A stretch of DNA of 31,709 nt. It comes from an uncultured Lachnospiraceae bacterium. GTDB taxonomy: Bacteria > Bacillota > Clostridia > Lachnospirales > Lachnospiraceae. The notes under the pieces are model-generated. The model saw nothing but the letters and a program-made list of their open reading frames with translations. It made no database searches and was not told the origin of the DNA. Shown piece after piece: positions 24,478-31,470 of the stretch; the stretch's first letter is position 1, and each line of letters opens with the position of its first letter. The stretch lies in contig CAJUJL010000031.1 of the NCBI GenBank assembly GCA_910586725.1, forward strand, positions 1 through 31,709. Reading direction: 5' to 3'. The position numbers and the translations under genes are program-made.

Positions 24478-25067
24478 AGCAAAAAAAGAAATGGTATGAT
24501 TTTCTTTGGATTGTCTCTCTTTCCTATCTGATTCTGGGGTTTTTCAATATTCTGTTCGCATGGCTTGGACTGCTCTGCTTCTTTATCCCGCTTATCATAG
24601 CCATTGCGGGAGGCAATAAAGCTTACTGCAACAAATTTTGCGGCAGAGGACAGCTCTTTTCCCTGATTGGCGGCAGATTTGGCCTTTCCCGAAAAAAAGA
24701 CATTCCAAAATGGCTGAAATCCGCCTGGTTCCGATACGGATTTCTGATTTTCTTTTTTGTCATGTTTTTTATGATGCTGTGGAACACTTATCTGGTATTC
24801 GCCGGAACCAAAAATTTAAATACGGTCGTCACCCTGCTTTGGACGTTTCGGCTTCCCTGGCGCTGGGCGTACCATGGAACTTTGTTTTCCGACGGCGTCG
24901 CGCAGTTTGCATTCGGCTTTTACAGCGTTATGCTCACTTCCACCGTGCTTGGACTTTTCACCATGGTTTTATGCAAGCCCCGTTCCTGGTGCGTATACTG
25001 TCCCATGGGAACAATGACGCAGCTGATTTGTAAAGCAAAACATGTGACTTCGTCACGGAAAAAATAA
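24474..25067 (+). CDS. NapH/CcoG-like membrane protein with Fe-S type cysteine motifs
   Basis: The 197-residue protein has about four transmembrane helices (11-28, 30-47, 88-109, 143-166). It has two cysteine groups, C52-xxx-C56 after the second helix and C167, C173-xx-C176-P and C186 after the fourth. CVYCPMGTMTQL resembles the Cys-Pro motif of NapH/NosR-type 4Fe-4S membrane proteins, which pass electrons between quinones or membrane donors and soluble partners. The spacing is shorter than the classic CxxCxxxCP. With the adjoining ferredoxin it may be a membrane electron-transfer module. The last codons (HVTSSRKK) contain the second Crp/Fnr operator. Confidence 0.8.
   Translation: MKQKKKWYDFLWIVSLSYLILGFFNILFAWLGLLCFFIPLIIAIAGGNKAYCNKFCGRGQLFSLIGGRFGLSRKKDIPKWLKSAWFRYGFLIFFFVMFFMMLWNTYLVFAGTKNLNTVVTLLWTFRLPWRWAYHGTLFSDGVAQFAFGFYSVMLTSTVLGLFTMVLCKPRSWCVYCPMGTMTQLICKAKHVTSSRKK
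25043..25057 (+). promoter_or_regulatory. Crp/Fnr-type operator before the thioredoxin gene
   Basis: TGTGACTTCGTCACG matches the site at 24213 in 13 of 15 bases, and the flanks also match (ATGTGACTT...GTCACRGAAA). Its centre (25050) is again exactly 29 bases before TATACT (25079-25084). It lies inside the last codons of the NapH-like gene. Confidence 0.75.
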
Positions 25068-25078
25068 AAAATATCGGT

Positions 25079-25084
25079 TATACT
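25079..25084 (+). promoter_or_regulatory. -10 element of the thioredoxin promoter
   Basis: TATACT, identical to the ferredoxin -10 element and at the same distance from its operator. The expected start is near 25091, 28 bases before the chosen thioredoxin ATG. The -35 position reads CGGAAA, far from consensus. Confidence 0.55.
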
Positions 25085-25118
25085 ATCATTACAGACAACA
25101 GAAAGGATGGTAACAATT

Positions 25119-25427
25119 ATGTCAGTATTAAACGTAAATAAAAATAATTTTGAATCTGTAAAAACAAATGAAAAACCCGTGCTTCTTGATTTTTACGCGG
25201 ACTGGTGCGGCCCCTGCCGCATGGTATCCCCAATTGTGGATGAGATTGCAGAGGAAAATCCGCAATATCTCGTAGGGAAAATCAACGTCGATAAAGAACC
25301 GGAGCTTGCGCAGTCGTTCGGCGTCTTAAGCATACCGACGCTGGCCGTTATGAAAAACGGAAAGGTCATCCGGCAATCCGCCGGCGCAAAACCAAAGCCG
25401 GAAATTCTTGCCATGTTAGAAAATTAA
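25119..25427 (+). CDS. trxA: Thioredoxin
   Basis: The 102-residue protein has the thioredoxin fold order and the redox-active C30-G-P-C33 in FYADWCGPCRMV, with the cis-proline segment SIPTLAVMKNG. It reduces protein disulfides in the cytoplasm. An ATG four codons upstream (25107) is also possible; 25119 was preferred for the usual N-terminus and a GGATGG about eight bases before. It has its own promoter with a Crp/Fnr operator. The stop overlaps that of the convergent Crp/Fnr gene by three bases. Confidence 0.95.
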   Translation: MSVLNVNKNNFESVKTNEKPVLLDFYADWCGPCRMVSPIVDEIAEENPQYLVGKINVDKEPELAQSFGVLSIPTLAVMKNGKVIRQSAGAKPKPEILAMLEN

Positions 25428-26098
25428 CAGGCAAGCGTTCGCAGACGCTTCTTATCGAGAATTTTTATCCCCCCTCTGGAAACTTCTACAATCCCTTCAT
25501 TTGAAAAATATTTCAGCATTCTTGACACAACCTCGCGGGCAGATCCCATATAACGGGCAATCTGCCCGTGTGTCAGTGCAATCGTATCCGTCCCAATCCT
25601 TGAAGATTCATCCAAAAGAAAAATAGCAAGCCTTTTGTCCATACTCATAAAGAGAATCTGCTGCATAACCCACATGACGTCTGAAAAGCGGCCAACCGCA
25701 GTCTCAAGCGCAAAAATCCGAATCGACGGATTTCGCTCCGAAACTGCCGCAAACGCAGGTCCGCTGACTACGCAGCACTCGCTGTCCTCTTCGGCGTCTA
25801 CAAACACTTCAAACGTAATCGCCTCCAGCACGCAGGATGCGGACAGCATGCACAGATCGCCTTTATGCAGCCGGTAAAGCGTAATGTCCTTTCCCTCGTC
25901 CGACATCATAAAAAGCCGCAGACTTCCTGAGCGGACAAGAATCACGCCGGAGCATTCATTGCCGTCATGAATCGTTTCTCCTTTTGAATAGGTAACGGCA
26001 TGGGAATTCTGACAGATATAATCTCTGTCTTTCTCCGATATTTCTTTCCAGAATGGAAATATTTCCTGATATATACTTTCAAATGCTTTTTTCTCCAT
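25424..26098 (-). CDS. Crp/Fnr-family transcription regulator, Cys-rich
   Basis: The 224-residue protein has an N-terminal cyclic-nucleotide-binding-like beta barrel (about 15-120), a dimer helix (about 125-152) and a C-terminal winged helix (about 155-220). The recognition helix reads SAREVVSRMLKYF. It keeps the R-E-x-x-x-R pattern of Crp that reads TGTGA, which fits the nearby TGTGAC...GTCACA sites. Seven cysteines are present (29, 49, 83, 89, 108, 109, 224), including CMLSASC and ECC, so an Fe-S or thiol sensor is likely; the Crp cAMP-binding residues were not recognised. The start at 26098 has GGAG nine bases before it. A GTG at 26119 is less likely. Confidence 0.92.
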   Translation of the reverse strand: MEKKAFESIYQEIFPFWKEISEKDRDYICQNSHAVTYSKGETIHDGNECSGVILVRSGSLRLFMMSDEGKDITLYRLHKGDLCMLSASCVLEAITFEVFVDAEEDSECCVVSGPAFAAVSERNPSIRIFALETAVGRFSDVMWVMQQILFMSMDKRLAIFLLDESSRIGTDTIALTHGQIARYMGSAREVVSRMLKYFSNEGIVEVSRGGIKILDKKRLRTLAC

Positions 26099-26137
26099 AC
26101 AACACATCTCCGCTCTCACTTAATATCTGTCTTTTAT

Positions 26138-26764
26138 TTATTCCATCCTTGACAATATATCTTCCCATGCTTCGTCGTCGATTTCTTCCTTACGAAACAA
26201 ATATCGTTTCTCTTCCTCCGTAATCTTTCGTATCACTTTACAGGGATTTCCCGCCGCAACCGACCAGTCGGGAATATCTTTTGTCACCACGCTTCCCGCG
26301 CCGATCACTACGTGATCCCCAATCGTAACGCCCGGGCAGATCACGCTGTTTCCTCCAATCCAGACATTGTCCCCAATCGTTACTTCCTTTCCATATTCGT
26401 AACCGGAATTGCGGCTCACCGGATGAATGGGATGTCCCGCCGTATAAATCGAAACATTGGGAGCCATCTGGCAATTGTCCCCGATTTTCACCTTTGCCAC
26501 ATCCAGAATCGTGCAGTTATAGTTGGCAAAAAAATTTTTCCCCACTTCAATATGCGTTCCATAATCGCAGTAAAACGGCGGATTGATAAAAGCTTTATCT
26601 GATTTTCCAAGCAGCTCTTTCGCCGCTTTTTTTAATCCGTCAAAATCAGAACGGTCCATAAAATTAAATTCCTGAAGCTTTTTCCTGCATTCTTTCTGCT
26701 CCTCAAATACGCTGTCGTCTGAGATATACGCTATCTGCGCGTCTCTTCGTTCTCTATTCGTCAT
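26138..26764 (-). CDS. Sugar O-acetyltransferase, maltose/galactoside type (left-handed beta helix)
   Basis: The 208-residue protein matches the Maa/LacA/NodL family: an N-terminal helical cap (NRERRDAQIAYISDD, with the Maa-type KKLQEFNF) and hexapeptide repeats such as VTIGDNVWIGGNSVICPGVTIGDH, with GHPIHP carrying the catalytic His (111 or 114). It transfers acetyl from acetyl-CoA to a sugar hydroxyl. Length is typical. AAGGAGA lies eight bases before the ATG. It stands alone on the minus strand, with a TATAAT at 26845-26850 about 80 bases upstream. Confidence 0.92.
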   Translation of the reverse strand: MTNRERRDAQIAYISDDSVFEEQKECRKKLQEFNFMDRSDFDGLKKAAKELLGKSDKAFINPPFYCDYGTHIEVGKNFFANYNCTILDVAKVKIGDNCQMAPNVSIYTAGHPIHPVSRNSGYEYGKEVTIGDNVWIGGNSVICPGVTIGDHVVIGAGSVVTKDIPDWSVAAGNPCKVIRKITEEEKRYLFRKEEIDDEAWEDILSRME

Positions 26765-26816
26765 GGCTTTTCTCCTTTTGATTTTTTGAAAAACAGATCG
26801 CTTTCATTCTTAATGC

Positions 26817-26832
26817 GCAGGTAAAAACCTGC
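26817..26832 (-). repeat. Small hairpin in the acetyltransferase leader
   Basis: GCAGGT (26817-26822) and ACCTGC (26827-26832) pair perfectly around four bases. It lies between the candidate -10 (26845-26850) and the ribosome site of the acetyltransferase. It has no U-tract. Confidence 0.4.
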
Positions 26833-26844
26833 TAATCCTTTGAT

Positions 26845-26850
26845 ATTATA
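26845..26850 (-). promoter_or_regulatory. -10 element upstream of the acetyltransferase
   Basis: TATAAT on the minus strand, about 80 bases before the acetyltransferase start. The -35 region is poor, with TGTGAC at 16 bases spacing. TGTGAC is also one half of the Crp/Fnr palindrome, but the second half is missing. Confidence 0.35.
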
Positions 26851-26927
26851 ATATTACATTATTCCTGTCACATCCACCAAAACTTTTCAGAGAACTGATT
26901 AAAATGATAAATCCGGATCATTTGATT

Positions 26928-26952
26928 AAAAATACGCGTAACGCGAATTTTT
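26928..26952 (-). terminator. Second hairpin, possible back-up terminator
   Basis: AAAAAT-A-CGCG (26928-26938) and CGCG-A-ATTTTT (26942-26952) form a stem with one mismatch, a three-base loop and T-runs on both strands. It could end transcription in either direction, behind the stronger terminator at 26975-27027. The 277-base stretch from 26765 to 27041 otherwise holds only the acetyltransferase leader. Confidence 0.45.
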
Positions 26953-26974
26953 GCAATTTCTAATATTCTAAATA

Positions 26975-27027
26975 AAAAATAACCATCTGTCCAAACCGCC
27001 GGTCTAAAGCGGTAAGAACAGATGGTT
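26975..27027 (-). terminator. Strong intrinsic terminator of the two-gene unknown operon
   Basis: AACCATCTGT (26981-26990) and ACAGATGGTT (27018-27027) pair over 10 bases, with an inner CCGC/GCGG stem. On the minus strand the stem is followed by ATTTTTTATTT. It lies 15 bases past the stop of the 181-residue protein. Confidence 0.88.
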
Positions 27028-27041
27028 TGGCTTATCTGACG

Positions 27042-27587
27042 TTATTTCCGATTCATAAAATCCCAGTATGTCTCCATACTGTACTGATAATATGCCATTG
27101 CGTTTCTCTGCTTCAAAATACTCATATCGCGAATTTGCTTTTGAAACATATCCATAAAATTTCTTCTGTCATTCAGCCCCATGCTTCCGGTTTCCATGGG
27201 AAGCGAAGTAAATCCGTTTTGCTTTTCCACGCCCGTATAGGCCTCTAACGCCCGCATTTCCACAATCGTCGCGCAGTTTGGATTGATGTCGTTGATATGT
27301 ATCGTCTGCTCAAATTCTTCTCCGTTTTCATCTACGCCTTTTGCAATCACCGTTGGATCTTCTTCTGTAGAATCTTTCGCATATTTAATATAAAAAGACA
27401 ATCCCGTACCGTTTCCACCGGAATAAAGCATGTCGTCTGTTTTTGCATAAACCGTATATACGCGGGGCTTCGCGCTCGCCGCTTTGCCCATCTGCTCCGT
27501 AAAATTCTTTCCGGTCGCGTTGTTCTCCGGACGTTTCGCCTCAAATCCCATCGCACGGTGCGTCCCTCCGATGCCATACATTCTCAT
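27042..27587 (-). CDS. Unrecognised 181-residue protein, second gene of a two-gene operon
   Basis: No known family is recognised. The protein has no signal peptide or membrane helix. The N-terminal 45 residues are Gly/Ala/Lys-rich and probably disordered. A central part (about 50-120) looks like a small beta/alpha domain (LSFYIKYAKDS, TVIAKGVDENGEEFEQTIHIND). The C-terminal 45 residues are helical and rich in Met, Gln, Tyr and Asn (DMFQKQIRDMSILKQRN). AGGAGG lies eight bases before the ATG. It starts 29 bases after the 512-residue protein and ends at a strong terminator, so the two form one transcript. Confidence 0.78.
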   Translation of the reverse strand: MRMYGIGGTHRAMGFEAKRPENNATGKNFTEQMGKAASAKPRVYTVYAKTDDMLYSGGNGTGLSFYIKYAKDSTEEDPTVIAKGVDENGEEFEQTIHINDINPNCATIVEMRALEAYTGVEKQNGFTSLPMETGSMGLNDRRNFMDMFQKQIRDMSILKQRNAMAYYQYSMETYWDFMNRK

Positions 27588-27616
27588 ATTATGTGCCTCC
27601 TTTTCTTAAAATCTGT

Positions 27617-29155
27617 CTAAATCGTTTTTTTAAACTGATATTCATACACGCCCAAAGAGCCGGTGTTTTTTTGTTCCATGCTTTTTTGCAAAGCTTCCAT
27701 ATCAATGGAAAACCCATTGTCCACTACGTCAAAAACTCCATTGTCAAATCGAAATTCCGCGGTAAAATCCGGAATTCCAATCGCTTTACTGTTTTTTAAG
27801 TATCCGATTATATCCGAAAGCGCGTCCCGCATCCGCTCTGTTTTGGCATTGTTTTTCGTATCGTTGATCAGGTGAGACGCTTTCTCAGGCAAACCTCCGA
27901 TTTTTCCGTCCGATGTAAAATATAAATCAGTAAGCGGCACGTCTTCTCCCGTCACTCCCTTTAAGTATCGTCTTACCTCCTGCACGTTCACCGCATACTG
28001 GTACAGGCCGGAGGATAAATTTCCGACGCTGTCCGCCGTTTCCATATAATAATGGCACATCTGCTCTCCATACTTTTTCCTGACCAGCTGTTCTACCTGC
28101 GCTTTGACGCCATCGTCTGCGATTCCCTCTGCCAAAACCGTTCCGTCGCTTTCTATTTTTATGCGCATTCCCTCCACGTCGTCCTGGGAAATGCCAAGCT
28201 CTTTTAATTCTTCCATAAATTCTTTGGAAAAATCATTTTTCAGCTCCGCTTTTTGCTGTGCGCGCGAAAAATCCTTCAGGTTGGAAAAAATCCGGACATA
28301 CGCAAGTTCCGCGTCGCTCAACGATTTTCCGTCCGCCAGATCCTGCAGCAATTCATCCGCCGTACGATCTCCTCTGTACTTCAATTCTTCCGGCAAATTT
28401 TCATACTGTTCCTTATGAAGCTTCTCCACTTCTTTTTCATAATTTTTTTCCGTCTCCTGCAAAACTGCATTGTAACGGTCCAGGCATTCCCTCCAGTTTT
28501 CCGCTTTCCCTCTGTACGCCATCTGAAGTTCTCCATAGGCAATACGAACGGCGTCTGTTTTTTCCTGATCCTTATTTTCGGAAATGCGAAAGTGAATGCG
28601 GTATGCATCTTCGGGCGAAACTTCTTCTCCGTTTCCATTTTCGATTTTGATACAGTATTTTTTTGTAGCGGTGTCCCAGTTTGGTATGCTTACGGTTTTC
28701 TGTCCCTCTCCATTCCACTTAGCCTCTCCCACCTGATTTCCATACTCATCATACAGCGTCAGATTATAGTCGCATCCCTCCGGCAAATCCATGCAAATAT
28801 CCACCTGAAAGTAATTCTGCATCGTCCGGTTATAGGGTATGGAAAAATGATAGAAATCCACGTCTTTTTTATCGCTCAGATTTCCCTTTAAGCTGCTTGT
28901 TTCATCCTTGATTAAAAATCCGAGATCCAAAAAAACGCCTCCCGAGCCGTTGCCGGACGCTTCGTAGACCGTATTTTTGTTCCGGTAAGCGTCGTTGCCG
29001 CCAAGCGTGCAGGTATCCTCGTAAAGCGTCATGTTTTTTTTCAGTTTCCCATCAAAAAGCGCCCGCGTCTCTTTTACCGACATCAAAAATAAAGGCTTGT
29101 TTCGAAAAGCGGCGCCCCATTGGGAGCCTGCATTGCCGATTGCTTCCGTTCCCAT
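27617..29155 (-). CDS. Unrecognised 512-residue protein with a PPC-like beta-sandwich
   Basis: The protein has no signal peptide or transmembrane segment. After a 60-residue N-terminus there is a segment resembling a bacterial pre-peptidase C-terminal (PPC) beta sandwich (about 88-192): the SDKKDVDFYHFSI strand, DYNLTLYDEYGNQV and KKYCIKIENGNG. A long charged coiled part follows (about 205-320, Lys/Glu-rich), then a helical and mixed C-terminal half. PPC domains usually occur in secreted enzymes, so their presence in a leaderless protein is odd. AGGAGG lies 13 bases before the ATG, a long spacing. The operon is preceded by a sigma-D-like promoter. The function is unknown; export by a flagellar-type route is only a speculation. 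Confidence 0.75.
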   Translation of the reverse strand: MGTEAIGNAGSQWGAAFRNKPLFLMSVKETRALFDGKLKKNMTLYEDTCTLGGNDAYRNKNTVYEASGNGSGGVFLDLGFLIKDETSSLKGNLSDKKDVDFYHFSIPYNRTMQNYFQVDICMDLPEGCDYNLTLYDEYGNQVGEAKWNGEGQKTVSIPNWDTATKKYCIKIENGNGEEVSPEDAYRIHFRISENKDQEKTDAVRIAYGELQMAYRGKAENWRECLDRYNAVLQETEKNYEKEVEKLHKEQYENLPEELKYRGDRTADELLQDLADGKSLSDAELAYVRIFSNLKDFSRAQQKAELKNDFSKEFMEELKELGISQDDVEGMRIKIESDGTVLAEGIADDGVKAQVEQLVRKKYGEQMCHYYMETADSVGNLSSGLYQYAVNVQEVRRYLKGVTGEDVPLTDLYFTSDGKIGGLPEKASHLINDTKNNAKTERMRDALSDIIGYLKNSKAIGIPDFTAEFRFDNGVFDVVDNGFSIDMEALQKSMEQKNTGSLGVYEYQFKKTI

Positions 29156-29184
29156 CTATTCTTCTTTTCCTCCTTTCCTCCTCT

Positions 29185-29210
29185 GCGGTTCTCCTGTCAG
29201 TCAGAACCGC
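29185..29210 (-). repeat. Hairpin in the leader of the 512-residue gene
   Basis: GCGGTTCT (29185-29192) and AGAACCGC (29203-29210) pair perfectly around a 10-base loop. On the transcript it ends just before the purine-rich GAGGAAAGGAGG ribosome site, so it may insulate or regulate translation. Confidence 0.5.
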
Positions 29211-29262
29211 CGCTGCCCCCTTATCCAAAGTCCAGGCAGTTGATCCTTTTGTTACAGTGTTT

Positions 29263-29288
29263 ATATCGGCAAAATTTTTCTGTTTTTG
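29263..29288 (-). promoter_or_regulatory. Sigma-D (sigma-28) like promoter of the unknown two-gene operon
   Basis: On the minus strand GCCGATAT (29263-29270) matches seven of eight bases of the sigma-D -10 element GCCGATAA. CAAA (29285-29288), three of four bases of TAAA, lies 14 bases upstream. Sigma-D normally drives late flagellar and chemotaxis genes. The leader would be about 100 bases. The rest of the 304-base gap (29156-29459) holds the hairpin near the ribosome site and the terminator at 29372-29402. Confidence 0.5.
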
Positions 29289-29365
29289 CATCCGATGTAA
29301 TGAAACCTGCCTAAAATGAAACGAAATTTGCCACGATTGAGCGAGCCTTGATATGACATAAAAAA

Positions 29366-29402
29366 CAACACGGGAGATAGCGCAAACATCTGTGTATCTC
29401 CC
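29366..29402 (-). terminator. Intrinsic terminator of the GntR-ABC operon
   Basis: GGGAGATA (29372-29379) and TATCTCCC (29395-29402) form an 8-base stem around a 15-base loop. On the minus strand it is followed by GTGTTGTTTTTT. It lies about 57 bases past the permease stop. T-runs on both sides make it possibly bidirectional. Confidence 0.8.
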
Positions 29403-29459
29403 ATTTTTCATTCACGTAATATGATTGCTTCACTCTGATTTCAAATTTCAAAATTGCTT

Positions 29460-30182
29460 TTATTTCAATTCTGTACGACGAATAATTGCATAAGAGCCAG
29501 CCCCCAGAATTGCTACAAGTACAAACAGAGTAATTGCAGGAAACACATAATTGATTGTTCCGTCTGCCATAAATCCCATAGCTTTCATTAAAAACTCTAA
29601 AATGTTATGGATCGTTTCTCCTGTAAATACATATCTGATTAACGCTACAATCAATAAAACAATACCGCCAAAGACTACTCCTAAGATGACAGACACGTTT
29701 TTTCCTGTCTTATTGATTATAAGAATAATCAAATATAACAGACAGCAGAATGTAACATAAAGCAGGAATAACCAAAGCCAGTTCATAAATAGATGATCAT
29801 ATCCATAAATGCCGCCATAAAGGGTAGAATAGCCGTTATTGAAATGATGTATCAAATTTCCTACTATTGTATCAGTCAATGCCATTGTTCCGGAAATAAA
29901 ACCAAACATAGAGAATGTTGCGGTAAAGATATATTTACGGGTAAATCCGTTCTGTATCAGCATTTTAAAATCATCTTTAAAACCTAAAACACCCAAGACA
30001 CCAATATAAATTAACGTATTTATTTCCAAACAGTTTGTTCCGACATCTTCAAAAGTCCCCATGGCAAGCCCGATAATGATTGTGATAAAGGCTACAAGGG
30101 CATACTGGATTGCGTAAAACATCCAGACGTATTTAAAAGATGTTATACATTCATACTGTATAATGGATTTCAAATTTTTCAT
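29460..30182 (-). CDS. ABC-2 type transporter permease
   Basis: The 240-residue protein has about six hydrophobic helices, with the first near residues 18-40 and the last near 212-233, and short charged loops (KDDFKMLIQNGFTRKYI), typical of small ABC-2 permeases. AAAGGTGG precedes the ATG. It starts two bases after the ATPase stop. The substrate is unknown; YtrA-regulated systems often export antimicrobial peptides or respond to cell-wall stress, but this is inference. Confidence 0.88.
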   Translation of the reverse strand: MKNLKSIIQYECITSFKYVWMFYAIQYALVAFITIIIGLAMGTFEDVGTNCLEINTLIYIGVLGVLGFKDDFKMLIQNGFTRKYIFTATFSMFGFISGTMALTDTIVGNLIHHFNNGYSTLYGGIYGYDHLFMNWLWLFLLYVTFCCLLYLIILIINKTGKNVSVILGVVFGGIVLLIVALIRYVFTGETIHNILEFLMKAMGFMADGTINYVFPAITLFVLVAILGAGSYAIIRRTELK

Positions 30183-30184
30183 AA

Positions 30185-31051
30185 TCAGTTACCACCTTTC
30201 TCCGTCAGCTTGACAAACAATTTTTGTAAATTCATGGCTGAAAGCGATAGATTTCCAGTCTTTGGAAGAGGTGTTTTTTCGCCCAGCACATAAGCGATTT
30301 TTAGATTTCCCAATTCATCAAAACCGATAACATTCTTGTCTGCACAGTAGGTATCTACTTCGTGCGCCAAGCCAGATACACTATATCCGGTTTCTAACAA
30401 TGAACCGACATTATCCTGTAACAAGACTTTTCCTTTATCAATCAGTATAACTTCCTCAATGATGTTTGCTACTTCTTCAATGAGGTGCGTCGCTATAATG
30501 ATTGTTCGCTCGTTGGCTTCATAATCTTTTAAAAGCAGTTCATAAAACAGTTCCCTATGATTTGCGTCCAATCCAAGAACGGGTTCATCAAAAATCACAT
30601 ACGGAACATTAAGGGATAAGGCAACTGTCAGCTTAAAAATGGACTGATACCCTTTTGATAAGACCTTAAATTTTCTGTTGGTATCAAGATTGAATTTTCC
30701 TGCAATTTCAAAAGCCTTTGCCTTGTCAAAGTCATCATAGAAGCGGTCAATCCATTTAAAAAGCTCCTTGACTTTTAAACTTTCGTCATATAAATCCGCC
30801 TCACTCATGCAGAAAATTTTATCGTGAATTTTCATATTTTCCTCAGCCGGAATATCATCAATCGTAATTTCTCCGCAGTCTGCGAAAATTCGATTAGCGA
30901 TAATGTTAATCAGTGTAGATTTTCCTGCTCCGTTTCTCCCTAAAAATCCGTAGATTTTTCCATAATCAAAAGAAAAGGAAACATGATCAAGAGCAGTAAC
31001 ATCTTTGTATTTTTTGGTAACATTCTTAATTTGAATTGCATTCACTTTCAT
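30185..31051 (-). CDS. ABC transporter ATP-binding protein
   Basis: The 288-residue ATPase has Walker A GRNGAGKS (38-45), an LSKGY signature (131-135, a variant of LSGGQ), Walker B YVIFDEP (151-157), a D-loop GLDAN and the switch His in IIATHLIEEV. A C-terminal extension of about 70 residues is typical of the YtrB/EcsA group. AAAGGGG precedes the ATG. It overlaps the GntR gene by 26 bases, so the two are translationally coupled. Confidence 0.95.
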   Translation of the reverse strand: MKVNAIQIKNVTKKYKDVTALDHVSFSFDYGKIYGFLGRNGAGKSTLINIIANRIFADCGEITIDDIPAEENMKIHDKIFCMSEADLYDESLKVKELFKWIDRFYDDFDKAKAFEIAGKFNLDTNRKFKVLSKGYQSIFKLTVALSLNVPYVIFDEPVLGLDANHRELFYELLLKDYEANERTIIIATHLIEEVANIIEEVILIDKGKVLLQDNVGSLLETGYSVSGLAHEVDTYCADKNVIGFDELGNLKIAYVLGEKTPLPKTGNLSLSAMNLQKLFVKLTEKGGN

Positions 31052-31415
31052 AACCCCTTTCTATCATTGAAATAATTTCATTTTTCGTCATGTGCAATTT
31101 GTTGGCTTCTTCTATCAACGAAGCAATAAACTGCTCGTAAAATTGTCCCTGTCTTTTCTGGCGTATCTTTTCTACTGCACTTTCTTTCACGAACATTCCT
31201 AAACCTCTTTTCTTATAGATGATTTCTTCGTCCACAAGTAAATTCATTCCTTTTAAAACGGTATGAGGATTGATATTCAACAAGGCGGATATTTCGTTAG
31301 TTGAGGGAATTTTCGTTTCTTCCGGATATACCCCTGTGAATATAGAGTCCTCTAGCTGTTCTGCAATCTGAATGAATATTGGCTTTTCTGTATTTGGATT
31401 TATATTCAACCACAT
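31026..31415 (-). CDS. GntR-family regulator, YtrA subfamily
   Basis: The 129-residue protein has an N-terminal winged helix (about 5-70: PIFIQIAEQLEDSIFTGVYPE, IPSTNEISALLNINPHTVLKGMNLL, KKRGLGMFV) and only a short helical C-terminal dimer part, which marks the YtrA subfamily, regulators of ABC transporters. The frame starts GTG-ATG; ATG at 31415 was chosen, with AAAGGGG close before it. A palindromic operator lies just upstream, so it most likely represses its own operon and responds to an unknown ligand. Confidence 0.93.
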   Translation of the reverse strand: MWLNINPNTEKPIFIQIAEQLEDSIFTGVYPEETKIPSTNEISALLNINPHTVLKGMNLLVDEEIIYKKRGLGMFVKESAVEKIRQKRQGQFYEQFIASLIEEANKLHMTKNEIISMIERGYESECNSN

Positions 31416-31436
31416 CACCCCTTTTTGTTAGCATGT

Positions 31437-31458
31437 TAGTTAGTCAAGTAACTAACTA
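31437..31458 (-). promoter_or_regulatory. Palindromic operator of the GntR regulator
   Basis: TAGTTAGT (31437-31444) and ACTAACTA (31451-31458) are exact inverted arms with six bases between them. The site begins a few bases after the expected transcription start, where a bound repressor would block RNA polymerase. This is the usual YtrA-type autoregulation. Confidence 0.75.
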
Positions 31459-31470
31459 CATCACATCTGT

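Noticed and set aside
26866..26872. TGTGAC upstream of the acetyltransferase as a third Crp/Fnr site
   Set aside because: Only one half is present; the expected GTCACA half is missing.
28253..28891. 212-codon open frame on the plus strand within the 512-residue gene
   Set aside because: Low-complexity Phe/Ile/Leu-rich translation typical of a shadow, with no ribosome site.
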